NCBI GenBank assembly: GCA_016716665.1
Contig: JADJVH010000019.1
Coordinates: 1-64,000, forward strand
Length of the DNA: 64,000 bases
Direction of reading: 5' to 3'
Origin: Candidatus Opimibacter iunctus
GTDB taxonomy: Bacteria > Bacteroidota > Bacteroidia > Chitinophagales > Saprospiraceae
This document shows positions 20,585 to 32,006 of the stretch, one piece after another. Under the pieces are notes generated by a model, which was given only the letters and a program-made list of their open reading frames with translations, ran no database searches and was not told the origin of the DNA. Made by a program: the position numbers and the translations under genes. How positions within the stretch are numbered: the stretch's first letter is position 1; each line of letters begins with the position of its first letter.

Positions 20585-20937
20585 GCGGCCGTTGGATGGA
20601 GTTCTCTCCGCCAACCACAGAAATACCAATCGTAAAATCCTAATGTGAATTCTTAATAGGAATTAACCAGCTGGCGGAGAGAACTCCATCCTGCGGCGGT
20701 CATGCTTTTGCAAGCTGACTATGCCATTTTACAATAGGAATCTCTATTAAGTATAATCATTAAAAGAAAACAAATAGTGAATACTTGAAATTATCCAGTC
20801 ATTGAGCGGACGGTTACTGAGCTGTAGCACATGGTTGAGTGCGAGCAGGTCGAAGTAGTCGAAAGGACTGGATAATTTATGAATGGATACCCATGTGGAT
20901 ACCCCGGTCGTTGAGCGGAGTCGAAACGAACGGTTAC
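20585..20937. repeat. Second copy (B) of the 300-base direct repeat block
   Basis: It contains the GGATGGAG paired palindrome (right arm ending near 20691), the CTTTTGCAAGCTGACTATGC tail, and the two TTGAGCGGAGTCGAA hairpins, in the same order as 19444-19744. The first of those hairpins is interrupted by about 45 extra bases (20810-20860). By eye the blocks are nearly identical outside that insert. Confidence 0.85.
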
Positions 20938-23581
20938 TGTATAACAATCCTGACCGTCTTAATGTACCCTTCTCCTGTCCTGATTTGCAAAGCGTATGTA
21001 CCTGTTGGAATACCAGCCGCACGAAGATCAACTTCAAGCTTATACTGCCCTGCCTGCATCCGGGATGATTGGAGGATGATATCCAGTGGACGACCCATCA
21101 TATCAATCATTTGCAAGAGCACATCATCAGCTGCAGGTAATTCAATCATAGCTGTCGTGCTGCCCTGGCATAATGTAGGTTGTGCAGAAAAATGATAGCC
21201 AGTGTTGTCAAAATCAACGGTACCGGAAATCAGCTTGACAAAATGAGCAGTGACCGTACCACTCTCCTGTATCTCGATATGACTTACCTTATCTGTTCCG
21301 GCATCACTTGTGCCCGTGGTTTCCCAATGGTCAAATGCATAGGTGGCGGAATCACGGACCGCTGCTTCAACCCTTGTCTCTATGCCTCCAAAGTATTTTG
21401 CGGTATAGGGAAATTCATTGATGGTCAATGTATTGATCTGTAAACTGCCCTCTCCTGGAGGATCAACATCAAAGGTTACATCATAAGGCCCGTTGATCTC
21501 ATAGCATGATGTCATGACTTCAGGGAGCCGCTCACACCGCTGGATGATAAAGTTTCGAAGTTTCTGGTAATTATGTTCCCACTCCTCTACCGTGCCTCCG
21601 AAGCGACTGATGTGCCGTGGCATTTCAGGCTTGATCAGATTGTACTGGCTCTCGAGGAAATTGAGCATGGTATCGCAATTGAACATGGTATTCATCAGGT
21701 CCGCATACCTGGTTATATAGTAGCGGTCGAAATCCGGATTTGTTCTCAACTTGAGGAGTGATGCCATGTGATCGTTGGCATCTGCAACGATGTAATACCA
21801 CTCTGCCGGATAGTATACGATCGTATCTCCCGGATAAAACCATATACCCGTACCCGGATCAAAAAATGTATCCTCTGCAACCTCGAGGTATTCCTCATAA
21901 TAGAACGAATCGATATCGATGAGGGTTTCAACATCACATGGCGATGCATTGGCTGTAGTGTCAGGTATGCCGGTGTAGTTGTAGTAATAGCCAAACGTAG
22001 CATCATTGTCCCAAAGGATAAAACCCCACTTCTGATGCCCACCGTCTGGATTGTTGCCCCGCCACCATCCTGTGTTCCAGTTGAGCCAATCCGAACAAAC
22101 CGTCGCGGAATTGACAATCACATAATCCGTAAGGCTTTGCAGATCCATCTGACCGGCGACATAGTCAAAGTTGGCCTGGTCAGTCATATCATTGTCAAAA
22201 ATGAAATCCTGCAATTCCTGGAAATCTGAAAGCGCTTTTTCTTCTCCATACTCAGCCCATGTACCACCCCAGGTGAGGATATACTGGATGTCATACTTGC
22301 CTTGTCCATAATAAAACTCAGTATAATCGGAATCATCGGCTAATTCGCGCAGATCATACACTCCCCAATAATTACCATTCAGGTACACGATTGCCTTTTC
22401 TCCACGGCGTACATCGAGGTTGAGGTTATTGCGATCTGCAAGATTCTGGATGAATGCGTCGCGCAGGTGTGCTCCACCTCCGGGTGTGCCGGAGCCATCA
22501 GGATAATTGTCATCACCAGCGGCACGCAGGATCAGGCGCTGGAATTCATCACGGTCACTCTGGCTGAAAATCTTTTCCTTCAGCTGCCTGGAATACCCCA
22601 TCTCATCCCGGCTCACCCAATCAATTGATCGCTGGTTGTTGACCCATGAATCCTGTCCGTGCGAATTGAGCTCGCCATATGACCGCGTCTTAAGCAATTG
22701 ATCTGTTCCAAAATATTCAATCGATCCGACAGGCCTTAAGGAATTATCCCCATTGGCCAATTGCAGTAACTGATCTGCTCCAACAGAAACGACCGGCAAG
22801 GTGTGTGTCTCATTAATAAAATATGTGCTGTACTCGATAAACGATGGGAGCACATCAGGTGCATTGGAAAAAACTTTAGCCTTTAAGATTTTGGTCCGGT
22901 CTATGACGATAGGAGCCTGGTATAGCGAAGAACTCATCTTCGGCTCAGTTCCATTGGTTGTGTACCTGATCACAGCATCTGGCTCGTCAGTAGTGATGGA
23001 GACAGTTTGTGTGCCGGCATAGAAACCAGCTTCTACATCAAAAACAGGCTTTGAAGCGTAGCTTTCATAATATGGAACATCGTTATTTGAAGCACCGGGT
23101 GTGGGCTCAGTAAAAATACTCCAGGTGCCGGCCCCATCAGTGGTGCGGCCGCGTGATTGGTGGACCTGGTGTTTTTTCATTTCTCTTTTATCTACCACGG
23201 TTCCGGATGCGTTGGCCAGCACGATGACCTCTGGAGTGTTCTTGGTCTGGGTCAGCCTGAAGTTGGTATGCATTCCTTCACCACAGCCGCTGCACCAAAA
23301 CAGGAGATAGCCTCCGGCCGGGATGGTGATGTTGCCCCGATCGTCCATAAGGTTGGTTCGTCTTCGGTATCCGAAAGGTGCCAGCCTGCCAGGTTGACAG
23401 ATGCTGCGCCCTTGTTGTAGAGTTCAATCCAGTCTTCATGTTTGCCAAAGTCATCTGCGTCACGGTCGAGATTGGCTGCCGAATACTCGTTGATGACAAT
23501 TTGGGCGGATATAACCGAAAATGAGCATATCACAAGGCACGTGAAAGCCAGGCGCAGAAGGGATCTGTAGTCAAAAATCAT
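20934..23581 (-). pseudogene. CotH-kinase-type secreted protein with lamin-tail domain and T9SS tail, one frame break
   Basis: About 870 residues in two frames joined near 23335. It starts MIFDYRSLLRLAFTCLVICS (signal peptide), then a lamin-tail domain (VINEYSAANLDRDADDFGKH, DWIELYNKG), a chitobiase-like strand module (IRYTTNGTEPKMSS), and the CotH core (YLNGNYWGVYDLRE, WGFILWDNDATFGYYYNYTG). The end is a T9SS type A domain (MIDMMGRPLDIILQ). Known: CotH folds are atypical protein kinases; in Bacillus CotH phosphorylates spore-coat protein. The target here is unknown. The stop lies in the last bases of repeat copy B, so the repeat abuts or forms its C-terminus. Confidence 0.8.
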
Positions 23582-23810
23582 ATTTAAGTCTTAAGTGTGA
23601 AATGGGGCAAATTAGTTTGGTCCGGCATATCCAGGTCTCCAAAACCAATTGCAATATAAGTTTTGTAATCATAATGAATACCAAAGACATGATGCTTCTT
23701 CAGATTTGTCGCTTTGAAGCTAAAACCAGTCGCCTGGCATAGGGCAGGTAATGAAGCATAATCAACTTTTCATACCTTGTGGGCATTCCCCGCACCACAG
23801 GACTTTATTT

Positions 23811-26800
23811 ATGATGAAACACCTACACACTGTAGTCACCCTGTGCATGCTCTTTGGCGTCATGCATTCCCATGCCCAGGTAGTGATCAATGAATTGCAA
23901 GCCTCCAATTCTACCAGCATATCCGACCCGGATAATGGCGAATTCAATGACTGGCTGGAGCTCTACAATCCCGGAAATTCGGCCATCAGCCTCTCCGGCT
24001 GGCGCTTGTCTGACAATGACAATAGTGCTGAATGGTTTATTCCTGCGGGCACAACCATAGCGGCTAAAGGCTTCCTGCTGATCTGGGCTGATGGGTCGGG
24101 CACAGGACTACATACCAGCTTTAGCCTGAGCGCTGATGGTGAACAGTTGTCCCTATACAATGCGGCCGGATCTAAAGTTGATGATATTGTGTTCCCTGCC
24201 CAACTGACTGATGTTTCCATGGGGCGGCAGACGGACGGCGGAGCACCCTGGGGATATTTTTCAAAAGGGACACCAGGCACGAGCAACAATGCAGGTATCT
24301 TCTATACGGACTATGTGCGGCAGGAACCTGTCTTCTCCCAGGCCGGTGGATTTTTCACAGGGGCGGTGACCTTAAGCATCATTGATAAATACGATGCAGG
24401 CACTCTGCGCTATACACTCGATGGATCTGTTCCTGCCGAAAACAGTGCTGTATTTGGGCAACCCATTCAGATCAACACTACGACGGTAGTCAAAGCCCGC
24501 ATGTTTTATCCGGGACAACTGCCCGGTCCGGTGGTGACCAACACCTATTTTATCAACGAAGATTTCGAACAGCGAGGGCTTGCGGTTCTTTCACTATCGA
24601 CCAATCCGGATTATTTTTTCGCGCCTGACAGCGGTTTGTACGTACAAGACTTCAAACCGACATGGGAATATCCGGTGCATCTCGAATTTTATGAGCCCGA
24701 TGGATTACTTGGCTTTCATCATGATGCTGGTGTGCAGGTGGGAGGTGAAAATGCCTGGATCCTGCCTCAAAAACTGCTGAATATCTATTCTCGCAGCCAA
24801 TATGGAAGCGGTCATTTCGATTATCAGCTTTTTCCTGACAACCCACGCTCACGTTTTGGTGACATTATCCTGCGTTGTTCGGGCAGTGATTGGTCATACA
24901 CTATGTTTCGGGATGGCCTGATGCAAGGACTCATCGACCAGGAAGCAGATCTGGATGACCAGGACTTTCGCCCATGTGCAGTGTACATCAATGGCCAGTA
25001 TTTCGGCATCCACAATATCCGTGAAAAACAAGATGCAGAATACACCGAGTATTACCACGGCATAGATCCAGACAGTCTCGATTACATAGAGAACAATGCA
25101 GAAATAAAAGAAGGCGACGATGTGGCTTATCAGCAAATGGTGGCCATGCTCAATGCAGGATTACAAAACGATGCTGCATTCCAGGCGTTTGATGCGATAG
25201 CTGATACGGAAGATTTTACGGATTATATCATCTCACAAATATTCGTAGCCAACACGAGTTGGGGACACAACATCGCCTTGTTTCGCAAGCGCACACCTTC
25301 CGCCCGCTGGCGTTGGTTACTGCATGACTACGATCGTGGCTTCAACCTCGGCAATGTCAATGGAACTGCAATGGATTGGGCTACAGCAACTGATGGTCCC
25401 GAATATAGTAACGCGCCATGGGCTACGCTATTCCTGCGTAAAATGTTAGAAAACAATGCATTCAGGGAGCGCTTCATCACCCGATTTGCAGATCATCTGT
25501 ATATCACTTACAATCCTGTTACCATCAACCGACGCGTTGACTTTCATGCGAATTGGATCAGGCCCGAAATGCCAGGACAGGTCGCTCGTTGGCTGGGCAC
25601 TACTTCAAGCTATGGCGATGCCATCCCGTCAGTCAGTTTCTGGGAAAACGAAGTAGCAAACCTTAAACAGTTTGGTGTCCAGCGCAACACCTTCATGCAT
25701 GATGATCTGAGTTCTTTCTTTGGCCTTGCAGGCTCTTCTACACTCAACCTTGAAGTTAGTAATGCCGCTCATGGTTCTATTCGGTTGCATGAAATGCAAG
25801 TGCCTTCATATCCCTGGACAGGAAAGTATTTCCAAAACCGACCTTTTACACTGACGGCTGAAGCAAAGCCTGGCTTTAATTTTGTGCATTGGGAAAAAAC
25901 TATCGGCACGAAGAGCACATTACTTTCTTCGGGTAGTACCTGGAAATACAGTGATGCTAATACAGCACCACAAGCTGGTTGGTACAGCCCCACCTTCAAT
26001 GATGCAGCATGGCAAAGTGGCCCAGCCCAGTTAGGTTACGGTGATGGTGATGAAGCCACGACGCTAAGCTTCGGTGGCAATACAAATAACAAGACACCAT
26101 CCTATTATTTCAGGACCACCATAGACATTGCCGATCCTGCTTCGATCTCCGGACTGCTCATACGATTGAAAGCAGATGATGGTGCAGTAGTGTACCTCAA
26201 TGGAAATGAGATTTGGCGTGTGAATATGCCTGCTGCACCTGCTGTCATTTCCTTTGGCACACTTGCGCTCAGTTCTGTCTCAGGCAGCAGTGAGAATGCA
26301 TGGAACGAACTTACCGCACCTGCCGCCGCTTTACTGGCCGGACAAAACACAATTGCCGTAGAGATCCACCAGGCCGATGTCACAAGTTCTGACGTCAGCT
26401 TCGATCTCGAACTGCAAGGCACTATAGACGGAGTGCCTGAAATAATCGGGACAGATCCTGTTCTCGAGGTGACCCTTGATGCTAACCCAAGGACGCTCAG
26501 GGCGGTGTTTGAATCAGATGGGACATGTGGCATATTACCTGACACCATCCTGCAAGACCAGGTCCTGACTACAGCTTGTTCACTATACATTGCTGCTGGA
26601 GATGTAGTTGTAAAACCCAATGTGACGCTGACCGTAGAGCCTGGTGTAGATACAGTTTCCGGAAAATGCCAATCTATGGGTCCTCGGTGATGTGCAGATG
26701 AATGGCACTGATCAATCACCCATCCTGGTCAGGAATGCGACCGGAAGTGAAACATGGGGAGGCATCTTCCTCAAAAACACCACTGCGACCTCTACCCTTT

Positions 26801-28383
26801 CCTATGTCAGGATTGAGCATGCATCAGCGGGATCGCAACGCCTATATTATCCTGCTGCTATCAGTGCATACCATGCGGATATACAACTTGACCACATGGA
26901 CCTGACAGCAGTCGATGACAACCCAGTTTTCACACGCTTCTCAGATGTAGAATTGACGGATTCAAAACTTAAATCTTCGGTGACCGGAGACTGTATCAAT
27001 GTAAAGCAAGGTTATGCGCTGATTGAAAACTGTGAGTTTGAAGGCGGTACACAACCCGATATGGACGCTATCGATTATGATGGTGTGGTGGGTGGCATCA
27101 TGCGTAACAATCGGATCCATGATTTCCGTGGCGACAACTGCGATGGCCTGGATATCGGTGAGCAGTGCCAGGACCTTTTGATAGAAAACAACTTTATCTA
27201 CCACTGCTTTGACAAGGGCATTTCAGTGGGCCAGCAATCTACGGCAACGGTGCGCAACAATACCATAGCGTATACCAACATCGGTATTGCGCTCAAGGAC
27301 GAGAGCATTGCAGATGTGCAGCATTGTACGTTCTTCGGTAACCAGCAAGGCGTCTCTGCCTATGAGAAAAATCCTGGAAATCTTGGGGGCTTAGGCAGCA
27401 TCTCCGATTGCATCGTGAGCAATGCCTCATTGGATGCGTATGTCTACGACAGCCATTCCGGATTGACATTGACCCGTTGCCTTTCTGACCTCGACTCTAT
27501 CAGCTATCCCGGCACATTGAACACCGATCCACACTTTGTGAACCCCACATGGTATAATTTCAACCTCATGCCTGGTAGTCCTGCTATAGGCGTGGGCGAA
27601 GGTGGGACAAACCTCGGAGCGAGTCCATTGCCCGACTATGAAGGTCAGCCGCAGTTGATGATTTCTGAAATCCTCTACAACGATACCCTCACTACAACCG
27701 GTGAGTTCCTTGAAATTTTTAATCCGGGCACTGGCATAGTAGATATGTCAGGATATACCATTGCTATGGCTATCGATTTCACATTTCTGGAAGGAGCTTC
27801 GATAGCACCAGGTGGTGTGGTAGTGGTAGCCAAAAATGCAGCCAATTTTGCTGGTGCTACTTATCCGGTATATGAATGGACGGATGGGAAATTGCGCAAC
27901 GAAGGCGAGGTAGTGCATCTCATTGATGCCAATGGCTTGCTGGTGGACTTTGTGCGCTACAACAACCATGCGCCATGGCCAGAGAGTAGTACATTGCTCG
28001 GCAGGTCACTCGAACTTGTGTCCGGTGATTTAGATAATCATTTTGCCACCAGCTGGCAGCCGAGTGCTGCTCCCGGTGGAACACCAGGTGATCCTACGGG
28101 TATGACAGGCACCACTACTGTCGCCGATGATGTCATGATGACCATCTATCCAAATCCAGCTTCTGATGAACTGCATATTGCAATGAAGGGCTATACAGGA
28201 AAAAACACTATCACGCTTTGTGATATGATGGGCAGGGATATCTTGCAGAAGCAGTTGGAAGAAACTGGTGGATTGTCTCATGCTGTGATCAGCCTCAATG
28301 GATTTGTTGCAGGAAAATATTTCGTGGTCATCAGAGATGACCGTGGGATGGTGATTGTGTGCGAGGGAGTGATGGTTCGCTAA
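23811..28383 (+). pseudogene. Large CotH-type secreted protein with beta-helix, two lamin-tail domains and T9SS tail; one frame break
   Basis: About 1520 residues. Start chosen at ATG ATG AAA (23811), giving MMKHLHTVVTLCMLFGVMHS. Order: lamin-tail domain (VVINELQASNSTSISDP), chitobiase-like module, CotH core (YINGQYFGIHNIREKQDAEY, WRWLLHDYDRGFNLGNVNG), a jelly-roll-like insert (YYFRTTIDIADPASISGLLI), then right-handed beta-helix repeats (NNRIHDF, ENNFIYHC, RNNTIAYTN), a second lamin-tail domain (MISEILYNDTLTTTGEFLEI), and a T9SS type A tail (MTIYPNPASDELHIA). The frame breaks near 26645; reading on in the next frame gives IQFPENANLWVLGDVQMNGT without a gap. It is divergent from the other CotH gene across a 229-base region. 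Confidence 0.82.
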
Positions 28384-28387
28384 ACTT

Positions 28388-28487
28388 GTGCCTGGAGCCA
28401 AGAGGCTCCCATAAATGTCTTTGCATTAGACTTTGCTTCTGTTTGTTCCTGCCATTCGTAGCCAAAGAGTCTACGAATAACATTTGT
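28388..28487. repeat. Two-hairpin element (GGAGCC type), copy 3
   Basis: GGAGCC AAGA GGCTCC at 28394-28409, spacer about 45 bases, ATTCGTAG...CTACGAAT at 28454-28478, then AACATTTGT. It starts 10 bases after the CotH stop and is nearly identical to copy 1 at both hairpins. Confidence 0.8.
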
Positions 28488-28490
28488 TTT

Positions 28491-28580
28491 GGCCTACGGC
28501 CGTTGGATGGAGTTCTCTCCGCCAACCATGAGAATACCAACCGTGGATCCCACTTTTGAATATACAATAGGAATCACTCA
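28491..28580. repeat. GGATGGAG-type element, left-arm-only copy C1
   Basis: GGCCTACGGCCGTTGGATGG start, one GGATGGAG...CTCCGCC arm, centre ATACCAACCGTGGAT, and the tail TACAATAGGAATCACTCAA. The right arm and its neighbouring bases are deleted relative to copies A and B. Confidence 0.75.
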
Positions 28581-28644
28581 ACCTTATGCCTGGAGCAAGG
28601 ATGCTCTCGCTTTTGAGTTTGAATCAGAATACCCAAAACTAGTT

Positions 28645-28735
28645 GGCCTACGGCCGTTGGATGGAGTTCTCTCCGCCAACCATGAGAATCCCAACCGTGG
28701 ATCCCACTTTTGAATATACAATAGGAATCACTCAA
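28645..28735. repeat. GGATGGAG-type element, left-arm-only copy C2
   Basis: An almost exact direct repeat of C1, 154 bases further on; centre ATCCCAACCGTGGAT. Followed at 28739-28770 by CCGGTCGTT...AACGACCGG, a hairpin of the GAGCGGAGTCGAA family with a perfect 9-base stem and a diverged core. Confidence 0.75.
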
Positions 28736-28897
28736 TTATCCGGTCGTTGAGCATAACCGAAACGACCGGATGAGGCTCCGAATAACCTTTGTTCTCTTTA
28801 AAATCTCCTTTTTGTCTAATATTTTACATTTTTGGTTAAACAATTTAACCCCTTTTGCGCTTTAACACGTATTCTTTCATCAAACACTAAAAAAATC

Positions 28898-29578
28898 ATG
28901 ACAAAAAGATTCTCCATTCTTAGCGCTACCCTGCTGGTAGCCAGCCTACTGGTATTTTCCTCCTGCGATAAGGACGACGACAAGACCTATGCCAACGTAT
29001 TAGTGGCCCATGCTTCTCCTGACGCACCCGGAGTTGACCTGCTGATCGACGATGTCAAGCAGAACTCTGCAGCCCTTTTGTACCCAAATAACACAGGATA
29101 CCTAAAGGCTGAATCCGGCACACGCAATATCAAGGTAAATGTAGCCGGCACCGCGACTACAGTGATCAACGCGGATCTGACCCTGACAAAGGATAAGAAC
29201 TATTCAATCTTTGCGATAGATTCAGTCGCTAATATTTCAGCTATTGCCTTTGAGGATGACCTGTCTTCTCCGGCATCAGGCAAGGCACATGTTCGCTTCC
29301 TGCATCTGTCACCAAATGCTCCAGCTGTTGATGTGGCTGTAGCCAGCAGCGGTGCTGTCGTCTTCGGTGATGTTTCCTTTAAAGAAGGAACTGCCTTTTC
29401 ACCACTTGATGCAGGCACGTACAATCTTGATGTACGCGTAGCAGGTACCAGTACCGTAGCACTCGTACTTCCAGCCATCACATTACAAGCCGGCAAAATC
29501 TATACTGTGTTTGCGAAAGGCTTCCTCGGTGGAACCGGAGCACAGGCACTAGGTGCCGAGATCATCGTGAATAAGTAG
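28898..29578 (+). CDS. DUF4397 lipoprotein
   Basis: 226 residues from the ATG at 28898. Lipoprotein signal MTKRFSILSATLLVASLLVF then SSC (Cys23) and an acidic DKDDDK. Two tandem DUF4397 units follow, each opening with VRFLHLSPNAPAVDV or the matching VAHASPDAPGVDLLID and closing near YTVFAKG or YSIFAID. Known: the domain is common in secreted and lipid-anchored proteins of Bacteroidota and Firmicutes, with no established activity. It is a single-gene unit followed by a clear terminator. Confidence 0.85.
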   Translation: MTKRFSILSATLLVASLLVFSSCDKDDDKTYANVLVAHASPDAPGVDLLIDDVKQNSAALLYPNNTGYLKAESGTRNIKVNVAGTATTVINADLTLTKDKNYSIFAIDSVANISAIAFEDDLSSPASGKAHVRFLHLSPNAPAVDVAVASSGAVVFGDVSFKEGTAFSPLDAGTYNLDVRVAGTSTVALVLPAITLQAGKIYTVFAKGFLGGTGAQALGAEIIVNK

Positions 29579-29600
29579 TCTTTTCAGCTTTTAATTTGTA

Positions 29601-29638
29601 GGGGGCGTCTCAGGAGATACTATGAGACGTCCCCTTTT
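29601..29638 (+). terminator. Rho-independent terminator after the DUF4397 gene
   Basis: GGGGGCGTCTCA, a loop of about 10 bases, TGAGACGTCCCC, then TTTTC. The stem is 12 base pairs with one G-U pair, 22 bases after the stop codon. Confidence 0.8.
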
Positions 29639-29695
29639 CAATTTCAGAGGTTGTCAGAACTCACCCTGCCCTTGATTTACATAACTCACCCCCAA

Positions 29696-29751
29696 CCCCT
29701 CTCTTTTATTAAGAGATGTTGTGTACGAAAATGATTTTCTGAAGAGAGGGG
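29696..29751. repeat. CCCCTCTCTT inverted repeat
   Basis: CCCCTCTCTT (29696-29705) and AAGAGAGGGG (29742-29751) are perfect inverted copies 36 bases apart, with AAGAGA also at 29710. It lies between convergent genes and is of the same general type as the repeats flanking the DUF559 gene. Confidence 0.6.
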
Positions 29752-29791
29752 AGATTTGATTTTACGCTAGTATTGCAGTAAGTACATATTT

Positions 29792-31792
29792 TCACAGTTT
29801 AACCCATTTCACGAACTCAATGCTTTTGCCTGATTGAACAACAAGGGAATATAGGCCAGGCACTTCATTCATGATATTGATTGAAAAAGCATTGTCTCCA
29901 GAAACAAGTTGCTTTGTCATTGATTGAAAAAGTTGTCCACTCCCATTTGCCATATAAAGTGTTGCGAGACCGGGCTCATGGCTGGTAATGCAAACATGCA
30001 ATTCATCATGTGCTGGGTTTGGGAAAACTGTAATGTTAGCTCCCTGAGGAATAACTTCCGTTTGAGTAATAGGATCGGACAGTGTAATGGTGTCCTTAAT
30101 ACCAATACCCAGATTAAAATAATTGCCCGAAGCCGTTGACTGAAGTTTAACCGGACGAACCATATAATATTTTAATCCACCCGTCGAAATAGTATCAAGA
30201 AAATTGTTAGTCGAAATCATATTTGGCGTCACCTTTTCAAAATGCCCATATGGACTATCCCCACGATACACATAGTATCCGATTACAGCCGGATCAGGAG
30301 ACGGATTCCAGTTTAATGAAGCTCCATACTGATCTGGAGTAATGCTCAGGTCAGCGGCAGGTTTAATATAATCTGTACGTAACGAAGGATCTCCCATCAG
30401 CGCAACATGGATTCCCCCGGCAGCATAATTATAGGGCATCGTATAAAGTCCGGCACTATTGTTTTGAGTAAGTCTTGTTGAGTACCCGATATTTTCGCCC
30501 AGTGCCATGTGATGAAATTGCCAGTTAGGTCTGCCTGCCCAGCAATTGGTTAGCGAAGGAGGATCAGCACACAAGGGCGCCCGAAGGTAATTATCCTGAA
30601 CATTCCAATCCCCAAAATAACTCCCGAAATACATGGAGAAAATACTATTATTCGGATTGGCGGCAATATCAGCGGTGGTTCCAACCCCATTGGCTGATGT
30701 AAAAGTGCCTCCTCCACAGGCATAAACCCATTGATACGACGAACTGGCCAATGCAGGAACGAGATTATAATATCCCACAACTGTTATACTGTCTTTGCCA
30801 ACAAGGGGAGCAAAATTTCGATAGCCGTTGCCCGAGAATCCCTCAATAGAATAGTTGAATGCATCGCGGATTATAGCTCTGTGCCTCATCACTAACGAAT
30901 CCATTTTATAAGCATGGTCTTTGGCCAGGTATCTCTTCATTAACTGAATCTCCGTAGATGCGAACGTGGGCATATTGGATACATCCACCCTGCCGACTTG
31001 CAGCTGGACACCTAATGGAATAAGCGTTTGATCCCATTTTCCATCACCGGGTATATTGATATTAGCAGGCAAGGAAATCGAATTGGAGTCATTGATTATT
31101 GAATCTGTCCACTGACCTTGCATACTGCCATAATAGACATCAGCAGGCCAGGCCCCAAAGTGATTTTTATGCCCATCGGGACGGAGCGCCCCACTGTAAG
31201 GCACAGCAAGGTGACCTAATATAAAAACGGCATTCAAATCTTCATGGACAGCATAATCATTTAGGATCTCATCACGAATGGTAATATCAGATGCCATTCG
31301 TGAAAAGTTGTGCCGGATAACTTGCCACCCATCACCACTCAGGTCATCCATTAATGTAATGATCTCAGCTTCACATGAATCAATGAATGTGCTATCGACC
31401 ATCAGTACCATGACTCCTCTCTCGTGCAAAGCCGGCGATTGGATGCCTGCATAGATATACCCCGTAGAGACAAATGCATCACCAGGTGCTAATACCTGGT
31501 ATTCATAGGCAGAATCAACAATGACAGCTGTATCGATATAACTCGTTACTCCTGCAGGAAGTGAATCCAATGCCTGGCCCCAGGCATCACCGGATTTTGA
31601 CTTTTTATAAATATAGTAAGCAGGCGAGCCAAAACTTATGTTTTTCCAATGCAGTGATATTGAAGGTGGCGATGCATTAACGGTAGCATAAATTTGAACA
31701 GACAGGTCTTCATTCGTTTGCCCTACTGCCTCAAAAGTGAATAAGCAGATTGACAAAATACCAGGAAGCAGTATACGTGATTTCATATTCAT
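29792..31792 (-). CDS. T9SS-exported protein with possible gingipain-like (C25) caspase fold and Fn3 modules
   Basis: 666 residues (MNMKSRILLPGILSICLFTF signal; a second ATG lies two codons in). Residues about 28-115 look like a fibronectin-III module. The middle part (VMVLMVDSTFIDSCEAEI, FILGHLAVPYSGALRPDGHK, WPADVYYGSMQG) follows the strand order of gingipain-like proteases, with a His after the second strand and a candidate Cys in YACGGGTFTSANG. A second Fn3 module and a T9SS tail (ITVFPNPAHDELHVCI) follow. Peptidase activity is inference; the protein may be an inactive relative. Confidence 0.6.
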   Translation of the reverse strand: MNMKSRILLPGILSICLFTFEAVGQTNEDLSVQIYATVNASPPSISLHWKNISFGSPAYYIYKKSKSGDAWGQALDSLPAGVTSYIDTAVIVDSAYEYQVLAPGDAFVSTGYIYAGIQSPALHERGVMVLMVDSTFIDSCEAEIITLMDDLSGDGWQVIRHNFSRMASDITIRDEILNDYAVHEDLNAVFILGHLAVPYSGALRPDGHKNHFGAWPADVYYGSMQGQWTDSIINDSNSISLPANINIPGDGKWDQTLIPLGVQLQVGRVDVSNMPTFASTEIQLMKRYLAKDHAYKMDSLVMRHRAIIRDAFNYSIEGFSGNGYRNFAPLVGKDSITVVGYYNLVPALASSSYQWVYACGGGTFTSANGVGTTADIAANPNNSIFSMYFGSYFGDWNVQDNYLRAPLCADPPSLTNCWAGRPNWQFHHMALGENIGYSTRLTQNNSAGLYTMPYNYAAGGIHVALMGDPSLRTDYIKPAADLSITPDQYGASLNWNPSPDPAVIGYYVYRGDSPYGHFEKVTPNMISTNNFLDTISTGGLKYYMVRPVKLQSTASGNYFNLGIGIKDTITLSDPITQTEVIPQGANITVFPNPAHDELHVCITSHEPGLATLYMANGSGQLFQSMTKQLVSGDNAFSINIMNEVPGLYSLVVQSGKSIEFVKWVKL

Positions 31793-32006
31793 TTTAGGGA
31801 AACTTCTAAAATCCTATAATAAAAGTATGATACTTGATTCGAGGTTTCTACCTTGAAGATATACAAAACAAGAATACGGTAAGCGTGTATGACATTCAAG
31901 AATGGATGACTATGCTCAATTGCCTTCAGCAAGCTCAATTATCCATAAATTAGTATTCTGAACCACATTGTAGAACAGAAAGAATTGTAGTGATTAAGGA
32001 AATAAC

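Noticed and set aside
28359..28713. Short frames reading GRWMEFSPPTMRIP in several places
   Set aside because: They are the GGATGGAG repeat read as protein; the DNA palindrome, not a peptide, is conserved.
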